Of a DNA stretch of 22,389 nucleotides, positions 1 to 7,700 are shown in pieces; position 1 is the stretch's first letter, and each line of letters starts with the position of its first letter. Source of the stretch: an uncultured Collinsella sp. GTDB taxonomy: Bacteria > Actinomycetota > Coriobacteriia > Coriobacteriales > Coriobacteriaceae. The translations under genes and the position numbers were made by a program. The notes under the pieces are model-generated. The model made no database searches, had not been told where the DNA came from, and saw only the letters and a program-made list of their open reading frames with translations. The stretch covers positions 1-22,389 of the forward strand of contig CABUJL010000019.1 in the NCBI GenBank assembly GCA_902491915.1, written 5' to 3'.

Positions 1-1
1 C

Positions 2-952
2 GAGGAAGCCATGGCTGCCGACACGCTGCCGACCGGTGCCGGCGTGGGCCACATCATCAAGATGAAGGACGCTCGCAAGGCATACGTCGACCACGCCATC
101 GATACGCTTGATGGCCTGAGGCTCGACGGCCTGGTCGTTGCCGTCGACTGCGGTCACGGTGCTTCCTGCCAGACTACGCCCGCCGCGCTGCAGCGCCTGG
201 GTGCCACGGTGCACGCTATCAACACCGATTATTGCGGTACCGACATCAATGTCGAGTGCGGCTCTACGCACCTCGAGCCCCTGCGCGAGCTCGTGCTGCG
301 CACCCATGCTGACATCGGCCTGGCCCACGACGGCGACGCCGATCGCGTGCTGTTCGTGGACAGCGAGGGCAATGAGATCGACGGTGACTACATCCTGGCT
401 ATCTGCGGTTCTGACCTCGCCGCTCGCGGCAAGCTCGCTAACTCCGAGATCGTTTCGACCGTCATGTGCAACCTGGGCTTCTCCATCGCTATGAAGGAGC
501 AGGGCTTCGAGATGGTCCAGACCGCCGTGGGCGACCGCTACGTTCTGGAGCGCATGCTCGCGGACGGCGCCGTCATCGGCGGCGAACAGTCCGGCCACAT
601 CATCTTCCTGGAGCACAACACCACCGGCGACGGCCTGGTGACGGCTCTGCAGCTGCTGGCCGTGCTCAAGCGCACCGGTCGTACCCTCACCGATCTTTCC
701 GGCATCATGAAGAAGTACCCGCAGGTGCTCGTCAACGTGCATTCCGACAACAAGGCCGGCCTGGACGATTGCCAGCCCATCTGGGATGCCGTCGCTGCTG
801 CCGAGAAGGAGCTTGACGGCCGCGGCCGCATTCTGGTGCGCCCGAGCGGCACCGAGCCGCTGGTCCGTGTGATGGCCGAGGCTGAGACGCACGAGCTGAC
901 CCAGCGCGTTGTTGACGACATCGTCGAGGTTGTCAAGCGCGAACTTCCCTAA
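2..952 (+). CDS. glmM: Phosphoglucosamine mutase, 3' portion (5' end outside window)
   Basis: Converts glucosamine-6-phosphate to glucosamine-1-phosphate on the way to UDP-GlcNAc and peptidoglycan; cytosolic. The reading frame is open from base 2 and has no start in the window; the ATG at 11 is internal. What is visible is domains 2-4 of an alpha-D-phosphohexomutase: the metal-binding loop DGDADR (within GLAHDGDADRVLFVD, around nt 320-360), the sugar-recognition loop GGEQSGH (around nt 580-600), and the C-terminal phosphate-binding loop RPSGTEPLVRVMAE (around nt 838-880). The N-terminal domain with the phospho-serine is upstream of the window and cannot be checked. GlmM is preferred over phosphomannomutase because of the GEQSGH loop form and the neighbouring amino-sugar genes. 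The stop TAA is followed after 71 nt by the EIIA gene on the same strand, with no terminator between them. Confidence 0.93.
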   Translation, partial: EEAMAADTLPTGAGVGHIIKMKDARKAYVDHAIDTLDGLRLDGLVVAVDCGHGASCQTTPAALQRLGATVHAINTDYCGTDINVECGSTHLEPLRELVLRTHADIGLAHDGDADRVLFVDSEGNEIDGDYILAICGSDLAARGKLANSEIVSTVMCNLGFSIAMKEQGFEMVQTAVGDRYVLERMLADGAVIGGEQSGHIIFLEHNTTGDGLVTALQLLAVLKRTGRTLTDLSGIMKKYPQVLVNVHSDNKAGLDDCQPIWDAVAAAEKELDGRGRILVRPSGTEPLVRVMAEAETHELTQRVVDDIVEVVKRELP

Positions 953-965
953 TGGTCAAAAACCG

Positions 966-995
966 TTGCCAAGTGGTAAACTGTTAAGGTTATTT
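966..995 (+). promoter_or_regulatory. Possible promoter of the EIIA gene
   Basis: TTGCCA at 966-971 and TTATTT at 990-995 are separated by 18 nt in the short gap after glmM. The -35 is good and the -10 is poor. The -35 overlaps a small imperfect palindrome, TTGCCAAGTGGTAA, that could bind a repressor. The EIIA gene could equally be read from the glmM transcript, as no terminator is seen in this gap. Confidence 0.3.
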
Positions 996-1023
996 TGATT
1001 GATTGGTATGTCCGAGGGGGAGC

Positions 1024-1521
1024 ATGTTCACTAAAGTCCTAAGGTCTTTTGGTATGCGTGGTCGAGTCCTTACGCTGGATGCTCCCATCTCGGGCGACGT
1101 CATTCCGCTTTCCGAGGTAAACGACCAGACGTTTGCCACCGGCCTTTTGGGCCAGGGCGTGGCGATTCGGCCCACCGGAACGCGCGTGATTGCACCGGCT
1201 GATGCCAAGGTCGAGGCTATTTTTCCCACGGGACACGCCGTTGCGCTTAACACGGTCGATGGCTTGGACGTGCTCATCCACGTTGGTTTGGACACTGTTC
1301 AGCTCGAGGGCAAGCACTTTACCGTACATGCGCAAGTGGGTGACATCGTCCATAAGGGTGATGTACTCATTGAGTTCGATCGCGAGGCAATTGCTGCCGA
1401 GGGCTACGATGTGACGGTTCCCATCTTGGTGTGCAACTCCGTTGAGTTCTCAAGCATCAAGGGCTCCGTTGGCGTGCATGTCGAAGAGATGGACCAACTC
1501 ATCGTTGCTCGCGAGCGCTAG
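1024..1521 (+). CDS. crr: PTS glucose-type EIIA component (single-domain)
   Basis: A 165-aa soluble phosphocarrier of the PEP:sugar phosphotransferase system that takes phosphate from HPr and passes it to an EIIB domain. The EIIA-Glc fold is recognised by IAPADAKVEAIFPTGHAVAL (H71 is the supporting histidine) and LIHVGLDTVQLEGKHF, where H86 is the phosphorylated residue. The length matches free-standing EIIA-Glc (about 160-170 aa). The ATG at 1024 was chosen because GAGGGGG lies 3-9 nt before it; a TTG at 1003 in the same frame has no ribosome site. No EIIB or EIIC gene is in the window, so its membrane partner is elsewhere. Position between glmM and nagB suggests an amino-sugar or glucose role, but EIIA-Glc proteins often serve several permeases. 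The symbol crr is by family; ptsG-type domain names would also fit. Confidence 0.9.
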   Translation: MFTKVLRSFGMRGRVLTLDAPISGDVIPLSEVNDQTFATGLLGQGVAIRPTGTRVIAPADAKVEAIFPTGHAVALNTVDGLDVLIHVGLDTVQLEGKHFTVHAQVGDIVHKGDVLIEFDREAIAAEGYDVTVPILVCNSVEFSSIKGSVGVHVEEMDQLIVARER

Positions 1522-1792
1522 CAAGTGCACGTGGCCATTAGCCTACAATTCAAACACGTTTACGGAGGGCGCCCTTGAAAGAGGACGCCCTCCGTGGCAA
1601 GATGGGATTTGTCCGAGGCTAAACAGCTTTGGGTCACCGTGGACGGGCAGGGGCCTCGACGCGGTTAGACACGAGACACATACATTACGCGACCTCGCCC
1701 TGGTGGCCGCACACGTTGGTTGCGGCCGACGCGGGCCGCGGGCAAGTGCTTGTAAGGGAGCCTTGCCTCTCTTGTACGAGAAAGGACGCGTA
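1522..1792 (+). ncRNA. Long foldable leader upstream of nagB (candidate structured RNA)
   Basis: A 271-nt gap with no supported ORF. It contains three perfect helices: 1562-1571 with 1586-1595 (10 bp, continued after one mismatch by 4 bp and a GAAA tetraloop), CGAGGC 1614-1619 with GCCTCG 1653-1658, and GGCCGCA 1705-1711 with TGCGGCC 1721-1727. The first hairpin has no U-tract, so it is a poor terminator. TACAAT at 1544-1549 may be a -10 element, which would put transcription start a few nt before the first hairpin. AAAGGA at 1781-1786 is the nagB ribosome site. I do not recognise a known riboswitch or ribozyme here (no glmS ribozyme core seen). It could be a regulatory leader, a small RNA, or merely GC-rich spacer. 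Confidence 0.35.
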
Positions 1793-2521
1793 ATGAAGAT
1801 CATTAAAGCTAAAGACTACGAGGATATGAGCCGCAAGGCCGCTAATATCATCTCGGCCCAGGTTATCCTCAAGCCCGACTGTGTGCTGGGCCTTGCCACC
1901 GGCTCCACCCCGATCGGTGCCTACAAGCAGCTCGCTGCTTGGTACGAGAAGGGCGACGTCGACTTTGCCGAGGTCAGCACCTATAACCTGGACGAGTATC
2001 GCGGCCTTTCGCACGACGATCCCCAGAGCTATCACTACTTCATGCGTGAGAACTTCTTCGATCACATCAACATCGACCTGAACAACACGCATGTGCCCGA
2101 CGGTTCCAACCCCGACGCCGCTGCCGCCTGCTCTGAGTACGACAAGATCGTCGCCGACGCCGGTTACCCGGATCTGCAGCTGCTCGGCATTGGCAACAAC
2201 GGCCACATCGGCTTCAACGAGCCCGATGACCACTTCTCCAAGGGCACGCACTGTGTCGACCTTACCGAGAGCACCATTCAGGCCAACAGCCGCCTGTTCG
2301 ACAGCATCGACGATGTTCCCCGTCAGGCCTACACCATGGGTACCCAGACCATCATGTATGCCCGCATGATCCTGGTCGTCGCCAACGGCGAGGCCAAGGC
2401 TCAGGCCGTGCATGACATGTGCTATGGCCCGGTTACGCCCGAGTGCCCGGCTTCGATCCTGCAGCTGCACACCAACTGCGTTGTCGTTGCCGACGAGGCC
2501 GCCCTTTCGCTCTGCGAGTAG
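1793..2521 (+). CDS. nagB: Glucosamine-6-phosphate deaminase
   Basis: A 242-aa enzyme converting glucosamine-6-phosphate to fructose-6-phosphate and ammonia, feeding amino sugars to glycolysis; cytosolic. Family hallmarks: LGLATGSTPIGAYKQL (phosphate-binding loop near the N terminus), STYNLDEYRGL followed by SYHYFMRENFFDHI, and LLGIGNNGHIGFNEP, which holds the catalytic Asp/His/Glu region. The length is typical of NagB (240-265 aa). The reading frame stays open upstream to 1442, but the homologous part begins at the ATG at 1793, which has AAAGGA six nt upstream. NagB opposes GlmS/GlmM flux, so its place two genes after glmM puts both directions of amino-sugar metabolism side by side. The long leader suggests separate control from the EIIA gene. 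Confidence 0.95.
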   Translation: MKIIKAKDYEDMSRKAANIISAQVILKPDCVLGLATGSTPIGAYKQLAAWYEKGDVDFAEVSTYNLDEYRGLSHDDPQSYHYFMRENFFDHINIDLNNTHVPDGSNPDAAAACSEYDKIVADAGYPDLQLLGIGNNGHIGFNEPDDHFSKGTHCVDLTESTIQANSRLFDSIDDVPRQAYTMGTQTIMYARMILVVANGEAKAQAVHDMCYGPVTPECPASILQLHTNCVVVADEAALSLCE

Positions 2522-2554
2522 CGCGAATCCTGCACCTCGACATAGCCTTGCCGT

Positions 2555-2581
2555 AGGCCTCCGCTTTGCGGGGGCCTTTTT
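2555..2581 (+). terminator. Rho-independent terminator after nagB
   Basis: Ten-pair stem (one T-G pair), 2555-2564 with 2568-2577, three-base TTT loop, ending in a run of five T at 2577-2581. It lies 34 nt after the nagB stop. Confidence 0.85.
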
Positions 2582-2969
2582 GCTATCCCTTTCCGCCCGC
2601 TTGACCAAAATCTTGGCGCAAGCTTGACGAATGCCGGATGCCCAACAGCTTGATTCATTCCATATCAGATTCTATGCAAAAATGCCACAAAAAGGTCGTA
2701 GACGGTAGCGGGTGCTAGGCGAGTTGAATGACATGGCTGAACCTTGTTCATCTGCGTTACACTGCCGCTTAGATGGGACAAGCTGACAAGCTCATTTACC
2801 TGCTTAAAGACCGATTAGTCGGGGGATTAATAACAATCGGCCCTCGCTGTACAAAAACTTGCCGCTTGCGTACCAAAAGACAACCTAAAACACAACGTCG
2901 CTCTATTCATAGCGCGGCTTGTATGGTCTTGCGGCTACAGTGTCCATACGGTCGAGTTGAGGAGCGGGC
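2582..2969 (+). promoter_or_regulatory. 388-nt upstream region of the SARP-type regulator
   Basis: No ORF here looks real; a 67-codon frame (2773-2976) has no ribosome site or family likeness. A possible promoter is TTGATT at 2650-2655 with TATGCA at 2673-2678 (17-nt spacer), which would leave a leader of nearly 300 nt. Small inverted repeats are TGAAC-CTT-GTTCA (2738-2750), CCGATT 2811-2816 with AATCGG 2835-2840, and GTATGG 2920-2925 with CCATAC 2944-2949. The last sits just upstream of the start codon and could be an operator or a translational hairpin. The region is more AT-rich than the genes either side. Confidence 0.35.
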
Positions 2970-5969
2970 ATGGTAAACGATTTGGGCGGTATAGACGAGC
3001 TCGAGCTGATGCCGTTGGGCGGAGGCTATATGGTGCGACGCGAACGCTTGATGAATGAGCTTATCGCCAAGGGCCGAAAGGCCGGCATCGTGGTTCTTTA
3101 TGCGCCCGACGGGTTTGGGAAGACCTCGGTGCTGCTGCAGTACACCCATGAGGTTAAATGCGACCCGACGCGAGGCCCCGTGCGGATTATCGAGGCGGAT
3201 CGCGCCATTGGGCGCGAGGTGTTTATGCAGCTCGAGGTGGTTACCGAAGAACTCAAAGACAAACCGCACTCCCTTATCGCGATTGATAATGTGCCAAACC
3301 TCGATCAGCACGATACCGAAGACCTCATCGACAGGATTCGCGGCCTGCGCGCTATGGGGGTAGGGGTCTTTATCTCCTGCCGTCCTTCAAATCGTCAGCT
3401 GATTCATGGGCTGGGCGATTCGGTTAAGATCAATGCGCAGATGCTTAAGGTGCATGCCTATGAGTATTCGGCGTGGGCATCGGCGTTTTCGATCAGCACA
3501 TCGCTTGACTTTTATCAGCTCACGCAGGGCGTGCCCGAGCTCGTTTCGGCATTGCAGACGGGTCTGTATGGCCAAGGTGACGTAGCCGGTCTGCTCGAAA
3601 ACGAGATTGTCAACGTATATGGCGCGGCACTTGCCGATCTGGCTTCGCTCGACAATAATGCGCTGTTTTGCGTGGCATGTCTCATGGTTTTGATGGGCGA
3701 GGGCAATATCGCAGAACTCGAGGCCTGTGGGGTGAGGCTGTCGATGGTCGACCAGTCCTATTTTGTGCGCGACTACCCGATCTTTGGCTTGGATCCCGCC
3801 GAGCGGAGTTTTACGTGTCTGGGCACGGAGGATAACGGACGCTTGCGCTTGCGTAAGTTGGTGGCCGAGGTCCGCCCCGAACTTGTTCCGAGGGCGGCCC
3901 GGATTTTGCTTAAGGCGGGCCGATGCGATGCGGCGATGGGCCTGGCGGACGCCTTTTTGGACCGTGAAGCGGTCCTTGAACTTGCTGGGCAGTATGGGGT
4001 CGATCTGGCTCTGACGGGGCACGGGGCCGATATCTGCCGAGCGGCGCTGGGCACGATCGGTGCCGACGATCCGGCTCCAGAGCCAACGCCCGCCGAGGCG
4101 CTCGGCGTATATCTGGCAGCGGTCAGCGTGTCCAATACAAAGCTCGCTCGCTATATGGCATCGGTTATCGAGCGCGGGGGCGAACGGGCGGCCTGCGAAA
4201 TAGACCCTGTCTCATGGAGGGTGGCCCAGACACTGACAGCTGTTTGCTATGGGGACAACGGGCTTGGGCTCCCTACGAACCTGGCCGTGCCAGAAATCGA
4301 GACATCCCATACCGCACTCGATATGTTGTCTGCGCATATCGAGATCAAGCGATGCCTGACCGAACGGGGAGATGACGGCGGCGTTCTACAGCAGCTCAAA
4401 ATGAGCAGGGCCTACGATTGCGAGCTCGACATCGTGGGGATTGTTATACGGGCCGATAGCATGCTGGTGGAGCTCTTTGACGGGTCGTTTGCGGGAACCG
4501 ACGAGCGCGACGACGAGATGACGGTGGTGCGGGAGGCGCTCGACGTACGTGGGCTTAAGGCGATGGCTATCTGGGTGCGCATGGTGTTGGCGGCACGGCG
4601 GCTCCTTTCCGGCTTGCCGGTAACCGACGATGCGGCGTTCAACGAGCTCGATCGTTTTGCCGTGCGCATGCGCGACAACCAGATTCAGCTGTTTGGCCTG
4701 TTGCTAGAAGGCTGGCAGTCGCTGGCAGAGGGACGGCCGGTTAATGCAAAGTTCCGTGCGGTCCAAGTGCTCAAACTTGCCGAGGAGTCGATTGCGTACA
4801 TGCGCGATAACGCATTGCTGCTGGAGCGTGCGGCATATCTGCGTAACACCTCGATGGTTTCGGTTCGCGAGGAAGCGGAGCTACTCGATATAAGCCAGAC
4901 GCAGGTTGGTGGCGCAGAAGCCTGGATGGTGGCGCTGCATTTGGCCTGTGCGGGCCGAGACAGCGACCTTGCGGCCTGGATGTCCATGAATCGTGCGGGG
5001 ATTCTAGAGCCATCGTATCGCCTCTTTGCGCGCCTTGCCATGCATTGTCTGGGCGAGCCGGCGGGCAGGATACGCAAGAAGCTTCCCGTGCGCGAGCTGT
5101 CGCGGTACTCGCTGCGCGACGATTTGGAAGGGGAGGGCGAGCGCCTGTTCCAGGCCGGCGAGGTTGAAGCCGTTGATACCATCGACCATATCGAGATTCG
5201 CATGTTTGGTGCGTTTCGCGCCGAGCGCGACGGGTTTCCCATCACGGATAAAATGTGGCGCCGCAAGAAGGCGGCGACACTTGCCGAGCGGCTTGCACTG
5301 GGCATGGATGCGCTCGTCGATCGTGAGACGCTGGCCATGGAGCTGTGGCCCCATGCCGAGTTCAATAGCGCCCGCAACAACCTGTACTCGACGATATCGC
5401 GCTTGCGGTCGGCCTTGGGACCGACGCCGGATGGCAAGTCGTGTGTGCTCATCCAAAATGAATGCATCGGACTCAACGGCGACTACGTCAAGACCGATGT
5501 ACGGCTGTTTGACCAGATAAGCCGCGAGGTTTTGGGAAATCGCACGGGTGCGCGCGGGCCCCATTTAGTTGAGTTGTGCCTTAAGATTGAGCAACTTTAT
5601 GCCGGACCGCTGTATGTTCCCAATGGCTGTAATCCCACCTACTTTTTGCGCATGCGGCGCATTATGCAGTCAAAGTACATCGATTGCATGATTAAGGGAG
5701 CAAATGCCGCTCTAGAAGAAAATGATCTGCAGTCGGCGATTTGGCTGGCGGAGTCGGGGCTTCGGCAGGAAACGGCGCGTGAGGATATGGTGCGCTGCGC
5801 CATGCGCGTCTACAGTGCGGCGGGGCGGCGGCGCGATATCGTCGAGCTATACAGCGGGCATATGCACCATCTGAGGGAACAGGTCAATGGCGTGCCCGAG
5901 CCCGAGACGCGGCGTCTATACGAGCGCTTGGTGGAGGGGCGGCTCAATCGCGTGCTGGTCGAGCGATAA
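2970..5969 (+). CDS. Large SARP-type transcriptional regulator with N-terminal P-loop ATPase
   Basis: A 999-aa protein likely to be an ATP-dependent transcription factor. Seen: Walker A APDGFGKTS (residues 45-53), a hydrophobic Walker-B-like LIAIDN (102-107), and ISCRPSNRQ (135-142) as in STAND/MalT-type ATPases; a long mostly helical middle; then from about residue 741 an OmpR/SARP-like winged helix (IRMFGAFRAERDG, KMWRRKKAATLAERLA, ELWPHAEFNSARNNLYSTISRLRSALG) and from about 850 to 985 a BTAD-like helical region with LYAGPLY and an EDMVRCAMRVYSAAGRR repeat. The start is the ATG with GAGGAG five nt upstream. SARP proteins usually activate adjacent genes, but none here is an obvious target: the next gene (yhbY) is convergent. 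The ligand is unknown. Domain identity is confident, the regulon is not. Confidence 0.82.
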   Translation: MVNDLGGIDELELMPLGGGYMVRRERLMNELIAKGRKAGIVVLYAPDGFGKTSVLLQYTHEVKCDPTRGPVRIIEADRAIGREVFMQLEVVTEELKDKPHSLIAIDNVPNLDQHDTEDLIDRIRGLRAMGVGVFISCRPSNRQLIHGLGDSVKINAQMLKVHAYEYSAWASAFSISTSLDFYQLTQGVPELVSALQTGLYGQGDVAGLLENEIVNVYGAALADLASLDNNALFCVACLMVLMGEGNIAELEACGVRLSMVDQSYFVRDYPIFGLDPAERSFTCLGTEDNGRLRLRKLVAEVRPELVPRAARILLKAGRCDAAMGLADAFLDREAVLELAGQYGVDLALTGHGADICRAALGTIGADDPAPEPTPAEALGVYLAAVSVSNTKLARYMASVIERGGERAACEIDPVSWRVAQTLTAVCYGDNGLGLPTNLAVPEIETSHTALDMLSAHIEIKRCLTERGDDGGVLQQLKMSRAYDCELDIVGIVIRADSMLVELFDGSFAGTDERDDEMTVVREALDVRGLKAMAIWVRMVLAARRLLSGLPVTDDAAFNELDRFAVRMRDNQIQLFGLLLEGWQSLAEGRPVNAKFRAVQVLKLAEESIAYMRDNALLLERAAYLRNTSMVSVREEAELLDISQTQVGGAEAWMVALHLACAGRDSDLAAWMSMNRAGILEPSYRLFARLAMHCLGEPAGRIRKKLPVRELSRYSLRDDLEGEGERLFQAGEVEAVDTIDHIEIRMFGAFRAERDGFPITDKMWRRKKAATLAERLALGMDALVDRETLAMELWPHAEFNSARNNLYSTISRLRSALGPTPDGKSCVLIQNECIGLNGDYVKTDVRLFDQISREVLGNRTGARGPHLVELCLKIEQLYAGPLYVPNGCNPTYFLRMRRIMQSKYIDCMIKGANAALEENDLQSAIWLAESGLRQETAREDMVRCAMRVYSAAGRRRDIVELYSGHMHHLREQVNGVPEPETRRLYERLVEGRLNRVLVER

Positions 5970-6001
5970 AAAACGGGTGCCCAAAGTACTTGGGCACCCG
6001 T
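5968..6001 (-). terminator. Terminator of yhbY (minus strand)
   Basis: Twelve-pair perfect stem, 5973-5984 with 5990-6001, five-base loop; on the minus strand it ends in six U (5968-5973). The U-tract overlaps the TAA stop of the convergent regulator gene. On the plus strand the stem is not followed by T residues, so any termination of the regulator transcript would be weaker. Confidence 0.85.
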
Positions 6002-6038
6002 AAGCTTGCTATGTGTCGGCTCGCCGGATCATTGGCTC

Positions 6039-6338
6039 TTAGACGAGCTTGATCTTCTCGATGTCCTTGCGCGAGGACTCGCGATACAGCGAGAACTTGC
6101 GGCCGATGACCTGGACGACCTCGGCGTGGCAGCGCTCGGCGAGCTCTTCGGCGGCCTCGCGGGCGGAAAGGCTAGAGCCATCGAGCACGGAGCACTTAAC
6201 GAGCTCGTGCTTCTCCAGGTAGGCGACCGTCTGCTCGACGGTGCCCTCGTTGACGTCGGACTTGCCGATGATGATGGCGGGGTTGAGGTGATGGGCCATG
6301 CTGCGAAGCTGCTTGACCTGGGCTCCTGTCAGTGCCAT
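6039..6338 (-). CDS. yhbY: YhbY-family RNA-binding (CRM domain) protein
   Basis: A 99-aa single CRM-domain protein. YhbY proteins associate with precursor 50S ribosomal particles, so a ribosome assembly role is expected from family knowledge. Seen: start MALTGAQVKQLRSMAHHL, NPAIIIGKSDVNEGTVEQ, and the conserved C-terminal loop VIGRKFSLYR (77-86) that carries the basic RNA-binding GRKF element. The length is typical (about 95-100 aa). The ribosome site is weak (AAGCGAG, about 6 nt before the ATG). It follows the methyltransferase gene on the same strand after a 158-nt gap that holds one GC-rich hairpin (6365-6370 with 6374-6379) without a U-tract, so read-through between the two is possible. 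Confidence 0.9.
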   Translation of the reverse strand: MALTGAQVKQLRSMAHHLNPAIIIGKSDVNEGTVEQTVAYLEKHELVKCSVLDGSSLSAREAAEELAERCHAEVVQVIGRKFSLYRESSRKDIEKIKLV

Positions 6339-6496
6339 GGATTCTCGCTTTCTATGTATGGGGCGCCCCGCGACGGGGCCTTAATCTACGTGAGCTGTCC
6401 CACGATAGCGCAGGAACGGCGTGGTGTGGAGCGCGTTTGCCCAGTTCAAAAAGAATGCGGATGCCGAGTGAGTGGGCAGTGCGGGCTGCGAACAGG

Positions 6497-7384
6497 CTAT
6501 GAGCTGGGCGCAGAAACCGGCTCCCATGCAATAAACGCCCAACGAACCTTGCGGACATGATCGAGCATATAGCGCCCCTGCGGCACGCCCTTGGAGCCCG
6601 GCTCACCGGCATGGGGATTCTCGATCATGTGCTGGGCGATGTAGTCGCGCAGACGGTCGACCTTATCCTCGTTGCCATGCTCAAGCATGCGGGAGAAGTC
6701 TGCCACACCTGCCTCAAGGCTATCGAAGGTATCGCGACGAGGCGATTCAAAGTACGTAACCTGCGGCAACGCGCCCATCTGAATGAGGATGATGAAGGCA
6801 TACACAAAGCCATTACTGCAGGTAACCGAGGCGCCGATGGCGTTCATCACGTGCAGGTCATAGCGCGGGCTGGAGTTGGCGACCATCGTGACAGCACAAC
6901 GCCGACGAGCCGTACGATCAAGCTTAGCAAGCGCGCCTTTTAGATTGGTCGTCGTAACCGACCGACTGGCAAAGGCAACATCCACCGCTTTCGCGAACGG
7001 TCCAACCAAATCCCAATCATCATCCCAAGCAAGCTCAAGCGGCGTAATGTGATCCTCGAGCCCATAGTACTCAATGCCAGCATCAAGGGTGCCCAGCATG
7101 GCAGGAGAGAAGTCGGCAGCAATCACGGAATGCCCGTCTTGCGCAAGCGGGATAGCAATCGACCCAGCCCCACATCCCATATCAAGCACCGACTCACCAG
7201 GCTCAAGCGCCAACAGCTTTATAAAATCCCGAGCATAAGGGGCAGTCTCCAACGGCCGAAAATGCCGAGCCCGCTTATCCCACTCAAAAGAATCATCAGC
7301 CCGATGCCGAGCGGCCTGCATCTGCATCCACTCCTGGTTCCAATCTGTGGAAAGCAGCTCAGAACGATTCTCCCCATCAACCAC
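6497..7384 (-). CDS. Class I SAM-dependent methyltransferase
   Basis: A 295-aa methyltransferase of unknown substrate. With the GTG start at 7384, motif I is VLDMGCGAG (residues 66-74) followed by IPLAQDGHSVIAADFSPAML, where D91 would bind the SAM ribose. The N terminus has WNQEWMQMQAARHRADDSFEWDKRARHF, a pattern I associate with small-molecule methyltransferases of anaerobes, without naming a substrate. GTG is chosen because AGGAGG lies exactly seven nt upstream; the frame also opens with an ATG at 7444 that would add a hydrophobic 20-residue stretch (MLVAALLLGGVAFLLLGGWP), but that DNA is a terminator hairpin and has no ribosome site. The C-terminal half lacks recognisable substrate motifs. 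An intrinsic terminator 20 nt before the start suggests attenuation. Confidence 0.8.
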   Translation of the reverse strand: MVDGENRSELLSTDWNQEWMQMQAARHRADDSFEWDKRARHFRPLETAPYARDFIKLLALEPGESVLDMGCGAGSIAIPLAQDGHSVIAADFSPAMLGTLDAGIEYYGLEDHITPLELAWDDDWDLVGPFAKAVDVAFASRSVTTTNLKGALAKLDRTARRRCAVTMVANSSPRYDLHVMNAIGASVTCSNGFVYAFIILIQMGALPQVTYFESPRRDTFDSLEAGVADFSRMLEHGNEDKVDRLRDYIAQHMIENPHAGEPGSKGVPQGRYMLDHVRKVRWAFIAWEPVSAPSS

Positions 7385-7403
7385 GGGCCAACCTCCTAGC
7401 AAC

Positions 7404-7435
7404 AAAAAAGCGACTCCTCCCAAAAGAAGAGCCGC
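7404..7435 (-). terminator. Intrinsic terminator immediately upstream of the methyltransferase start
   Basis: On the minus strand: ten-pair stem (7435-7426 with 7419-7410, two G-T pairs), six-base loop 7420-7425, then six U (7409-7404). The AGGAGG and GTG of the methyltransferase follow within 20 nt, leaving no room for a promoter after the terminator. This makes it a candidate attenuator rather than an ordinary gene end; it is 266 nt past the stop of the upstream PFL gene. Confidence 0.7.
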
Positions 7436-7550
7436 AACCAGCATATATCAGAAAGAACCGACCCAACGCCAAACCGCAGTATCGACCACGTAGTGCAGGA
7501 GCGAAGCAACTGCAACCGGGATAGAACTCAACTGAGATCCCGTTGTGCGG

Positions 7551-7682
7551 GAGCCCCGGGGAGGGCAAATATATAAGGTCGATCGCGAGTTCCGCACGAG
7601 CCGGAGAGCACTTAATGTGCTCTCCGTGCGAGTCAGGACTGTCCGAGCAGGCGACCTTATATATTTGCCCTCCCCGGGGCTC
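7551..7682. repeat. 132-bp palindromic element with perfect 31-bp inverted repeats
   Basis: The left arm 7551-7581 and right arm 7652-7682 are exact reverse complements over 31 bp. Each arm has a GC-rich outer part (GAGCCCCGGGGAGGGC) and an AT-rich inner part (AAATATATAAGGTCG). Inside is a second hairpin: GGAGAGCAC 7603-7611 with GTGCTCTCC 7617-7625, loop TTAAT, extended by CGCAC 7593-7597 with GTGCG 7626-7630. The right end is 18 nt past the PFL stop codon. There is no T-run, so it is not a standard terminator. No target-site duplication or coding sequence is evident. It could be a palindromic mobile repeat (REP/MITE class), a site bound by protein, or an RNA hairpin protecting the 3' end of the PFL transcript. 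Confidence 0.85.
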
Positions 7683-7700
7683 CTCGCCAGTCCCCCTCAG

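Noticed and set aside
1685..2608. 307-codon minus-strand ORF
   Set aside because: It is the antisense shadow of nagB and runs through its terminator.
2738..2750. LexA-like site GAAC-N3-GTTC
   Set aside because: The LexA box of Gram-positive bacteria has a four-base spacer; here it is three, and the gene is not an SOS gene.
7385..7444. Signal-anchor N terminus for the methyltransferase (ATG at 7444)
   Set aside because: The hydrophobic stretch is the translation of a terminator hairpin; GTG 7384 with AGGAGG is far better supported.
7551..7682. CRISPR array or phase-variable invertible promoter
   Set aside because: There is only one inverted pair, no direct-repeat series, and no recombinase nearby; the inner segment is itself largely palindromic, so inversion would change little.
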